From an uncultured bacterium (lineage in GTDB: Bacteria > Planctomycetota > Phycisphaerae > Phycisphaerales > UBA1924): a stretch of DNA of 7,123 nt. The notes below the pieces were generated by a model. The model was not told the DNA's origin, did not search any database, and was given only the letters and a program-made list of their open reading frames with translations. Each line of letters starts with the position of its first letter. Within the stretch, counting starts at the first letter, position 1. Below are positions 1-5,599 of this stretch, piece after piece. The translations under genes were made by a program, and so were the position numbers. The stretch is from NCBI GenBank assembly GCA_938003595.1, contig CALKYH010000305.1, positions 1 to 7,123 of the forward strand, read 5' to 3'.

Positions 1-15
1 CCCGGGGCCGCGACA

Positions 16-54
16 CGGGCCACACGGCCCGCCCTGCGGCCGCCGCAGGCGGCC
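16..54. repeat. Cluster of GC-rich inverted repeats downstream of the ATPase gene
   Basis: Three short perfect inverted repeats are packed together here: CGGGCC/GGCCCG (16-21 with 26-31, 4-base loop), CCTGCGG/CCGCAGG (33-39 with 43-49) and GGCCGCC/GGCGGCC (38-44 with 48-54, 3-base loop). The last two share bases, so only one can form at a time. They begin about 100 bases past the TAA stop of the ATPase gene, where a terminator would be expected, but no T-run follows on the minus strand. They could stabilise a 3' end or simply reflect very high GC. The rest of 1-150 contains no gene I can support. Confidence 0.35.
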
Positions 55-150
55 TTGGGGGTCATATGGGCATAGATTCAGGAGAAGATCAAGGCGGGCG
101 GCGCTGGCCCCTAGTTCTTGCTGGGGCTCGGAACTCGCCACCGCCAAGGT

Positions 151-2472
151 TTACTGCTTCGGGAATCTCTGCATCCGTTCGATCCACGTACGGAGCTCAG
201 CGTCATTGACCCTCGCCGTATCGTCCTCCGCGTTGGTGGCGTGGTGGGGGTTGTTCGCGTATTCCAGGATGGCGTCAAGTTCCGCGAGCCGCGATTCGCT
301 CATGATGGGGCGTCCGTTCTGCAGGCTGGCGCGGACTCTGTTCCGGAACTCCCGAAGGGTCTCGCCCTCTCGAAAGTCGCCCGGGTACGCGGTCCGGAGG
401 AAGCACTCTAGGTGAGGGCGAATGGCCTGGGCGAGCTTCTGGCGATCGCCCGTGCCCTCGCCGAGATACTGTTCGAACATCGCATGCCGTTTGTCGTGCT
501 GGTCCAGCTTCTCCTGCTCAAGATCCCAGGGCGCCACCGTCGAGCCGTTCGCGACCCTGGTGATGCACAGCGTCGCCGCTTCTACGACGCGGCCCTGCCC
601 ATCGCGGCGCGCCGCCCGGTCGTAGAGGTCGAACAGGAAGCGCTCGTCATGGGACATCACAATGACCTGCGCAACCTCCAGCATCAGACCGCGGATCTCC
701 TGGATCGTGGCAAGTCGCCGGTTGCGATCGAGGCTCGACATCGGGTCGTCAAGGATGACGATGCGACGACTCCGATCCGGGTCTCGTTTGATGGCGGCCA
801 GGAACAGCGCCAACGCGAGTGTGTTTCGGTCGCCAGCGCTGAGCGTTGTCTTAAAGCTATGGCTGCCCGCCGCGCCGGAATTCGCCCCGACCGGCACCTC
901 GTGACCATTCACAAGCAGCTTGTAGACACAGGACGGGCGCCCCGGCGTCGGCTGCGACTCGACACGCACGACGGTGAAGCCGGCGCCCAACCTGGCGAGA
1001 AGTCCATTGATCTCGGTTTCCCAATTCGGGAACGCCGCCTGCCGATACTGGTCCAAGCGCGCCTGCGCCACGGACTTAGCCGCCTCCGCCGCCTGCTTGG
1101 CCGCGGCTTTCTCCAGCCAGGCGCGGCAGAGCGTATCGATCGCCGGCGTGTGCCTCGCCTTGGCTGCTCGGAGCCGGTTCAGCTCTGTCCGCGCCGTCGC
1201 CTCGCTGCCGCCGCGCACAGACTCCTTCACCCGCTGGATGTCCGTGTTGACTCGCTGGAGCGACTCGCTTGTTCTCGCGACACGATCGGCGGCCTCGCGG
1301 AACCGGTCGATGGAGGCCTGCTCTGCGGGGCTGAACGATCGCGCCGAGAGCGGATCGGCGAGCTTCGCGCGGAGCGCATCGAGCGCCGCGTCTCTGGCGG
1401 TCTGCCACGCGGCCGCGATGGTCGCCGCATCCAGATCTACCTCCGGCGCCGCCACGAACTGAGCCCAGAATCGCCGTCGCTCCTCGAGGGTCCGAAGCTG
1501 TCGCTGGAATCCGGCGAGAGCGTCGCCGGAGAGCGTCGATTCCAGCGCCGACCGCGACGCCGCCAGGTCCGTCTGCAGCCGACGATACGCGTCGCCAAAG
1601 AACGCGCGGTACTGATTGAAAAGCGCTGACCCAGCGAGCGACTGCCCGCAGAAGGGGCAGCCCGTAGCCGACCTGTGCTCTTCCTCGCCGCAGAGCCGCA
1701 TGCCTCGGCCGACCCATTCCTCCGCGCCGCGACCGAGTTGCTGGAGATGGGCCCGCACGGACTCGGCGGCCTGCTGGTCGAGGTCCGAGACTGTTCGCCC
1801 AAGCAGGCGAGTGATCTCGTCTGCGTCGATCGGCGGAATCGTCAGGATCTCGAAGACCGGAGTCGATCGAACGGCGGCCTCGCTCTGCTGCGCAGCAAGC
1901 CGCTGCTCGGATTCGGCGATCGCCGCATCCAATTCAGGCGTCGCCTCAAGCGCACAGAATTCGTCCGCCTGCAGGCCATGCATCTCCGCGGGCGGGATCG
2001 CGGCCTGCGCTTCCCGTAGCTCACGGTTGATTTCTCGGATCTCGGCCGCGATCTCGTCGACATCGCGCGCGAGCGCGACGCCCTGTTCTCCGAGGATCAG
2101 ATCATGGAGGTTCTGCCGATGGGCCGCGGCGACGGTCATCCCCGAATAGACGTTGCGATCGACGAAGTCGTCATCGAAGATCAGAATGTCGGCGCACGAT
2201 CGCGACCACACGCCCTGCTGGAAACAAGCGGGCGACGAGCCCCCGGCGCAGTCGACCACCGCTTCGGGTGCGCAGGCCGCGCCGAGTCGCCGGCGCTCTT
2301 GGATATGGATCGCGTCGCCGGTCGCCAGCGATCGCATGACGGCGGCGACGGTCGTCTTGCCACGCGCATTCTCCGCATACACGAGCGTGAGCTTCTGCAA
2401 CTCGACGTCCGCCCCGGCGCATACAGAGTCGAACTGTCCGATCGCTTTCAGGAGACGAATAGTCCGGATCAT
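151..2472 (-). CDS. RloC/PrrC-like AAA_13 family ATPase, putative anticodon nuclease (phage defence)
   Basis: This 773-residue ABC/SMC-type ATPase resembles the COG4694 (RloC) group. Visible motifs: a divergent Walker A, AENARGKTT (33-41, with GKT intact); IFDDDFV (98-104), matching the conserved 'F-x-x-x-F' stretch after the P-loop in AAA_13 proteins; helical, coiled-coil-like segments around 133-200 and 385-475; a zinc-hook-like CPFC (Cys272, Cys275); ABC signature LSAGDRN (544-550); Walker B IVILDDP (571-577); D-loop MSSLD (578-582); and H-loop His608 in VIVMSHDE. The C-terminus carries Arg685-x3-Glu689 and His743/744, a pattern like the PrrC catalytic Arg-Glu-His. Known RloC and PrrC cut tRNA anticodons during phage infection; that activity here is inferred. 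I chose the ATG at 2472 because MIRTIRLLKAIGQF is the typical family N-terminus. An ATG at 2646, in frame and with a GAGG site 8 bases upstream, would add 58 low-complexity residues. No restriction-modification gene adjoins it in the window. Confidence 0.85.
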   Translation of the reverse strand: MIRTIRLLKAIGQFDSVCAGADVELQKLTLVYAENARGKTTVAAVMRSLATGDAIHIQERRRLGAACAPEAVVDCAGGSSPACFQQGVWSRSCADILIFDDDFVDRNVYSGMTVAAAHRQNLHDLILGEQGVALARDVDEIAAEIREINRELREAQAAIPPAEMHGLQADEFCALEATPELDAAIAESEQRLAAQQSEAAVRSTPVFEILTIPPIDADEITRLLGRTVSDLDQQAAESVRAHLQQLGRGAEEWVGRGMRLCGEEEHRSATGCPFCGQSLAGSALFNQYRAFFGDAYRRLQTDLAASRSALESTLSGDALAGFQRQLRTLEERRRFWAQFVAAPEVDLDAATIAAAWQTARDAALDALRAKLADPLSARSFSPAEQASIDRFREAADRVARTSESLQRVNTDIQRVKESVRGGSEATARTELNRLRAAKARHTPAIDTLCRAWLEKAAAKQAAEAAKSVAQARLDQYRQAAFPNWETEINGLLARLGAGFTVVRVESQPTPGRPSCVYKLLVNGHEVPVGANSGAAGSHSFKTTLSAGDRNTLALALFLAAIKRDPDRSRRIVILDDPMSSLDRNRRLATIQEIRGLMLEVAQVIVMSHDERFLFDLYDRAARRDGQGRVVEAATLCITRVANGSTVAPWDLEQEKLDQHDKRHAMFEQYLGEGTGDRQKLAQAIRPHLECFLRTAYPGDFREGETLREFRNRVRASLQNGRPIMSESRLAELDAILEYANNPHHATNAEDDTARVNDAELRTWIERMQRFPKQ

Positions 2473-2482
2473 TCTTGGTTGG

Positions 2483-2487
2483 CCCTC
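2483..2487 (-). promoter_or_regulatory. Weak ribosome binding site for the ATPase ATG at 2472
   Basis: GAGGG on the minus strand lies 10 bases before the ATG at 2472, a rather long spacing. The rival in-frame ATG at 2646 has GAGG at 2658-2655 with better spacing (8 bases). The start choice at 2472 therefore rests on the protein family N-terminus, not on this site. Confidence 0.35.
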
Positions 2488-2630
2488 GACGAGTCCGCCG
2501 TCAGTCGCGGCGGCGTCCACTGTAGGCCGCCCCCGTACGCAAGGGGCCATGTTCCCTCGGATTCGTTCGTCTGGTGGTCGATCGGCGGGGCGCGGAACGG
2601 ATTCCAGCCTTGCGGTCGAAGTCCCAGGAC

Positions 2631-2690
2631 GCGTCGTTGCCGTCATCCACGACGCCTCACGATAGAACTACCTAGAGGCGCTTTGCGTCG
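2631..2690. repeat. Nested, mutually exclusive inverted repeats in the 271-base gap before the ATPase gene
   Basis: The gap between the TPR lipoprotein stop (2744) and the ATPase start (2472) contains overlapping inverted repeats. GCGTCGT (2631-2637) pairs with ACGACGC (2649-2655, 11-base loop). CGCCTC (2653-2658) pairs with GAGGCG (2675-2680, 16-base loop). CGACGC (2650-2655) pairs with GCGTCG (2685-2690). The central segment 2649-2658 can thus pair with its upstream or its downstream partner, not both. On the minus strand it includes the GAGG ahead of the alternative ATG at 2646. No U-tract follows, so it is not a textbook intrinsic terminator. I found no convincing -35/-10 pair anywhere in the gap. 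Stems of 6-7 bases are also expected by chance at this GC content. Confidence 0.35.
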
Positions 2691-2743
2691 GCTGGGTTCC
2701 GTGCTTGAAGATGCTCCAGGCCACAACGCGCTCGACGAGAATG

Positions 2744-3349
2744 TCACGGCGTCGAATCGATCTTCGTCCGCCACAGCAGCGCCCACTCCCGCCACGGCCT
2801 GGTCCCGCGCAGCGCGATCTCGTCCAGCGCCGCCAGCGTCTCTTCGTCGGTCCTGCCGGTGGCGATCTGCAGACGAGACCTGCCCTGCAGCGCGGGGAGG
2901 TACCCCTCGTAGACCGCCAGCGCCGAGTCGTAGGCGTCGATGGCCTCGCGGTCCCTGCCCGCGGTCTCCAGCGCCAGCGCGAGATTGACCCGGGGGTCCG
3001 GATGACCCGGCATGAGCTTGCGGGCCCACTCGAACTCCTCGGCCGCCTCGTACACGAGCCCCTTCCTTAGGAACAGCACGCCGAGGTTGTTGTGCGCCGG
3101 GCCGCAGTACAGGTCAGCGGCCAGCGCCTCGCGGAGGAGCTTCTCCACCTCGGCGTCGGCGGAGGGTCCCTCCCGGCGAGACAACGCCGAGGCCTCGCCC
3201 TGCAGCTGCCTGGCGCGCTCGGGGTCGCGGGCGACGGATGAGGGATCGGCGTAGGGGCTTCTGGAGCTCGACGAGGTCGAGCAGCCCCATCCGACCAGCG
3301 CGACGAGCAGCACTGTGGCGAAGCAACACATTCGGCGGGGGTTGGTCAT
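2744..3349 (-). CDS. TPR-repeat lipoprotein closing the T2SS operon
   Basis: A 201-residue protein starting with a lipoprotein-type signal: basic MTNPRR, a hydrophobic core (about 10-19), then VGWGC with Cys23 as the likely lipidated residue. The lipobox is imperfect (Gly at -3, Trp at -2). A Ser-rich tether (24-32) follows. From about residue 60 come helical repeats: 83-116 contains AHNNLGVLFLRKG and AAEEFEWARKLMPG, and 117-150 contains RVNLALALETAG and AIDAYDSAL. These are clear tetratricopeptide repeats, with less regular ones on either side. TPRs bind proteins, so the likely role is assembly or outer-membrane anchoring of the secretion machinery; PilF/PilW, the TPR pilotin of type IV pilus secretins, is a functional analogy only. 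The ATG at 3349 overlaps the gspM stop by 4 bases and has GAGG 7 bases upstream. It is the last gene of the coupled unit. Residues 80-160 are the safest part of the call; the exact partner is unknown. Confidence 0.8.
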   Translation of the reverse strand: MTNPRRMCCFATVLLVALVGWGCSTSSSSRSPYADPSSVARDPERARQLQGEASALSRREGPSADAEVEKLLREALAADLYCGPAHNNLGVLFLRKGLVYEAAEEFEWARKLMPGHPDPRVNLALALETAGRDREAIDAYDSALAVYEGYLPALQGRSRLQIATGRTDEETLAALDEIALRGTRPWREWALLWRTKIDSTP

Positions 3350-3903
3350 GAGGTCACCTCGGAGGTATTCGCAGAAGCGGGCGGCGCCGCGCGGTGCAGG
3401 CTCTCGAGCGAGATCGTCGCCGTGAAGGGGGTCGTCGCCGCGCGGCCGGCGCGCTCGAGCCGAAGGCCGACGACCGTCCACGCGGGCTCGGCGGCTGACC
3501 ACGAGCTCAGCCAGCGCGCAAGATCCCCGGGCGCGGCGACCGCGATGGTCAGTGACGCGGTCTGGCGGCGCAGCGCGCCGTCGCCTATTGGTTGCGGCGC
3601 CGTGACGCTCACGCGGCTGACCTGACCGGGGTCCAGGCCGCTAGCGGTCATCTGGGCGCCGATCCGGGCGACCAGGTCCGGCTCGGGCCGGGGCTGATCG
3701 GAGAGCACCTCGCGGCGGCGGGAAAGGGCCTCGAGCCGACGGGCGTCGGCGATCACCTGCCCGTATGCCGCCGACGCGGTCGCCAAGTCGGCCCGCGACG
3801 CCGAGAGCGCCCGCCGGCCCAGCGCAGGTCCTGTCGCGCAGGCCGCCGCGAGGGCGGCGATGACCAGGGCTCGCTCGCGGACCTTGTTGGCTCTGCGGCT
3901 CAT
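3346..3903 (-). CDS. gspM: GspM-like T2SS inner-membrane platform protein
   Basis: A 185-residue bitopic protein: short basic cytoplasmic N-terminus (MSRRANKVRER), one transmembrane helix (about 11-28, Ala-rich), a helical segment (about 36-66) and a periplasmic alpha/beta domain (about 75-170). In that domain the order helix (LVARIGAQMTASG), strand (VSRVSVTAP), strand (ASLTIAVAA), helix (DLARWLSSWSAAEP), strand (WTVVGLRLERA), strand (FTATISLESL) matches the ferredoxin-like fold of GspM/PilO. Length is close to that of typical GspM. In the T2SS, GspM partners GspL in the inner-membrane platform. The gene follows gspL with an ATGA overlap and precedes the TPR lipoprotein gene with another. The assignment rests on topology, fold pattern and position, because GspM sequences are poorly conserved. 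PilO-like is the main alternative. Confidence 0.75.
   Translation of the reverse strand: MSRRANKVRERALVIAALAAACATGPALGRRALSASRADLATASAAYGQVIADARRLEALSRRREVLSDQPRPEPDLVARIGAQMTASGLDPGQVSRVSVTAPQPIGDGALRRQTASLTIAVAAPGDLARWLSSWSAAEPAWTVVGLRLERAGRAATTPFTATISLESLHRAAPPASANTSEVTS
3354..3366 (-). promoter_or_regulatory. Ribosome binding site of the TPR lipoprotein, inside a small inverted repeat
   Basis: On the minus strand GAGGTGA (3360-3354) sits just before the ATG at 3349, with GAGG 7 bases upstream, which fixes this start over the in-frame upstream ATG at 3502 inside gspM. The site is flanked by complementary bases: ACCT (3366-3363) can pair with AGGT (3359-3356) across a 3-base loop. The Shine-Dalgarno could therefore be partly masked unless ribosomes arriving from gspM open it. 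Confidence 0.45.
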
Positions 3904-5033
3904 CGCGCGCCTCCCGTGGGAGGGTTGGCATGTTCGCTCCGCGCCAGGGCGGCGGTGAAGGCGGCGCTCTCGCCCGAGGCGCCGAGGGAGCGGCCCTGCA
4001 CCGTCCAGTTGGCCTTGTCAACGCCGTCGCCCAGACCATCGATCGCCAGCAGCAGCGCCTCGGCGTCGGCGGCGCCACGGGTCTGCCCGCGGATTGTCAC
4101 CGCCTCCTGGTCGATCAGCAGCGACTCGACCCGGACCGGGATGCTCTCGGGCCAACGCGCCAGCAGCGCGATGTAGAGCGGCCCTCGATCGGCCTTGAGC
4201 AGGCTGCCCGGGCCCCCGGGCCCCGCCGGACCGACCGATCGCACGCCCGCGGGCAGTTCGCGGGTGCGCTCCAGCGCGCGGACCTCGGCCGCGAGCCGCA
4301 GCTCGGGGTTCGGCCCGGCGCCCCCCCCGGAACTCGTCGCTGCGGCCACTGCGTCCGAGGCGATGGCCGCCGCGGCCGAGCGCGCGGCGATCGCCGCCGA
4401 GCGGGTCGAGCGCGCCGCGGCGAACAGCGCGACCGTGACCAGCGCCGACGCCAACACCGCCGCGGCGACCGACCCGATGAGTAGTCGCCGACGCAGACCC
4501 CGGCGGACCGGGCCGAGGAACTCGCCGGTGCGCAGCTCCAGCATCTCCAGGACCCTGTCGACCTGCGCCGGTTCGAGGCCGGACGCCGGCGAGGCTGCGA
4601 TGCGTGAGAGGACCACCCCCGGCAGCGCGTCCGGGCGCGCGGACTCAGGGGTCTGCTGGACCGCATGCTCCCCGCCGAGCTCACCGTTGCGGATGGCTAC
4701 ATCGCCGTCGTCAGCGCAATCTCCGAGCATCGACTCCAGGCGACAGCGCTCCACACCGCAGGCGATGTAGGTCGCCGAACCCGGCGCGAGTGGCGTGAAC
4801 CGGGCCTCGATCTCCTCCAGCGGCGCGGGCAGCCAGGGCTCGAAGGCGTAGCGCAGCGCATCCAGGTCGCGCCGAAGGTGCAGGCCCCGGCGACCCCAGC
4901 CCGACAGCGGCGGCGCCTCGAGGACCGCCCAGTAGAGCCGCGAGGCCGGGATCCGCAGGACCGTCTCGCGGTTCGGGGCCTCGTCGCCGCTCGTCGGGGC
5001 GGCATCATGCATGACCGTATCGGCGGCCGTCAT
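3900..5033 (-). CDS. gspL: GspL-like T2SS inner-membrane platform protein
   Basis: A 377-residue protein with a cytoplasmic N-terminal region (1-182), one membrane helix (about 184-206, LLIGSVAAAVLASALVTVAL), an Ala-rich helical stretch (207-234), a flexible segment with GPAGPGGPG (268-276) and a C-terminal periplasmic alpha/beta domain (about 283-365). The motif RVESLLIDQEAVTIRGQT (301-318) followed by helix AADAEALLLAIDGL is the usual GspL/PilN strand-strand-helix pattern. In the T2SS, GspL recruits the GspE ATPase through its cytoplasmic part and pairs with GspM in the membrane. The N-terminal part is shorter than in standard GspL (roughly 180 against about 240 residues before the helix, from general knowledge), and I cannot recognise a clear actin-like ATPase motif in it. 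The ATG at 5033 overlaps the previous stop by 4 bases and has GGAG 8 bases upstream. It overlaps gspM by 4 bases. Confidence 0.75.
   Translation of the reverse strand: MTAADTVMHDAAPTSGDEAPNRETVLRIPASRLYWAVLEAPPLSGWGRRGLHLRRDLDALRYAFEPWLPAPLEEIEARFTPLAPGSATYIACGVERCRLESMLGDCADDGDVAIRNGELGGEHAVQQTPESARPDALPGVVLSRIAASPASGLEPAQVDRVLEMLELRTGEFLGPVRRGLRRRLLIGSVAAAVLASALVTVALFAAARSTRSAAIAARSAAAAIASDAVAAATSSGGGAGPNPELRLAAEVRALERTRELPAGVRSVGPAGPGGPGSLLKADRGPLYIALLARWPESIPVRVESLLIDQEAVTIRGQTRGAADAEALLLAIDGLGDGVDKANWTVQGRSLGASGESAAFTAALARSEHANPPTGGAR
3910..3923 (-). promoter_or_regulatory. Shine-Dalgarno of gspM buried in a perfect hairpin
   Basis: The gspM start (ATG at 3903) has GGGAGG at 3915-3910, spaced 6 bases away. 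Directly upstream in the mRNA lies its exact complement, CCUCCC (3923-3918), separated by only AC. With the innermost pair left open, 5 G-C/A-U pairs can still close over a 4-base loop. The arrangement would hide the ribosome site until ribosomes finishing gspL melt it, which would couple GspM synthesis to GspL. This is read from sequence only; no folding energy was calculated. Confidence 0.5.
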
Positions 5034-5599
5034 GGCTTCAGCTCCAATGTGACGGTTCGACCGTCCAGCTCGAAGGTCGCGGCGCGCTCGCTCAGCGAGG
5101 TCAGGACGATCCGCTCTCGACCGGGCAACGACTGACCGACCGACAGCTCGACCAGCTCGGCCCGCGCCTTGTCGAACACCACGGCGCGCCGCGTGACCGT
5201 CCTTGCCGATTCCTCAGAACCATCGGCGTCTGCGTTCTCTGCCGGGGTCGCGATGATCGCGACGAGGTCCAGGTCCAGCTTCAGCGGCGGCGCCGGGGGC
5301 GGCGGCGCCGGAGGCGGCGGGAACAGCTCGTCCCAGAGCGTCGCGGACAGCGCCGCAGGCGGAACGCCGCCCGCCCCCGGAACATCAACGCCGGATTCGC
5401 CGGCGCCCGACCCGGCCGCAGGGAGCTGCGCCAGTGCCGTCGGGAACACCGCCCCCGGCCCCGGCTCCGGCCCCGCCCCCACCGTGATCCACAGCGCCGC
5501 GAGCACGCCGACCAGCAGGATCAGCGCCGGCGCAACCCACGAGATAGCGCCCGCGTGGCGCCGCCAGAGCCGCTGCAGGAACTCAACAAGTCGGATCAC
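5030..5599 (-). CDS. GspC/PilP-like T2SS protein: membrane anchor, proline hinge, HR-type beta domain
   Basis: A 189-residue protein. It has a basic N-terminus, one transmembrane helix (about 19-40), a Gly/Pro/Ala-rich linker (41-91), a polyproline hinge PPPPAPPPPAPP (94-105) and a beta-rich domain (106-189). The final domain reads LKLDLDLVAII, then AVVFDKARAELVELSVGQSL and IVLTSLSERAATFELDGRTV. This 'strand, stored-value strand, x-x-G-Q/D, strand' layout is that of the GspC homology region and PilP, which contact the secretin from the inner membrane. I infer the same bridging role. The GTG at 5599 is the start: it overlaps the gspK TGA (GTGA) and has GGAGGG 7 bases upstream. The frame stays open further upstream to 6142, but that part lies within gspK and is its shadow. 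In classic gsp operons gspC is first and gspN last, so a place between K and L is unusual. Confidence 0.7.
   Translation of the reverse strand: MIRLVEFLQRLWRRHAGAISWVAPALILLVGVLAALWITVGAGPEPGPGAVFPTALAQLPAAGSGAGESGVDVPGAGGVPPAALSATLWDELFPPPPAPPPPAPPLKLDLDLVAIIATPAENADADGSEESARTVTRRAVVFDKARAELVELSVGQSLPGRERIVLTSLSERAATFELDGRTVTLELKP

Noticed and set aside
412..1629. 405-codon open frame on the plus strand antisense to the ATPase gene
   Set aside because: Arg-rich translation with no recognisable domain, fully inside the well-supported ATPase gene; a GC-driven shadow frame.
2473..2743. Sigma-70-type promoter for the ATPase gene
   Set aside because: I tried TATCGT, TTCTAT and TAGGTA as -10 boxes; none has a reasonable -35 at 17 bases. 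A promoter may exist but cannot be called.
2104..2988. 294-codon plus-strand open frame spanning the ATPase 5' end, the gap and the lipoprotein 3' end
   Set aside because: It overlaps two supported genes, has low-complexity Arg/Pro/Ala content and no family resemblance; stop-poor because of high GC.
3350..3502. Extension of the TPR lipoprotein start to 3502
   Set aside because: The extra 51 residues are a shadow of gspM and would bury the lipoprotein signal sequence; ATG 3349 has a ribosome site and the operon's usual overlap.
4206..4221. Perfect 7-base inverted repeat (GCCCGGG/CCCGGGC) within gspL
   Set aside because: It codes the Gly-Pro-rich linker and has a 2-base loop with no U-tract; best explained by GC-rich codons.
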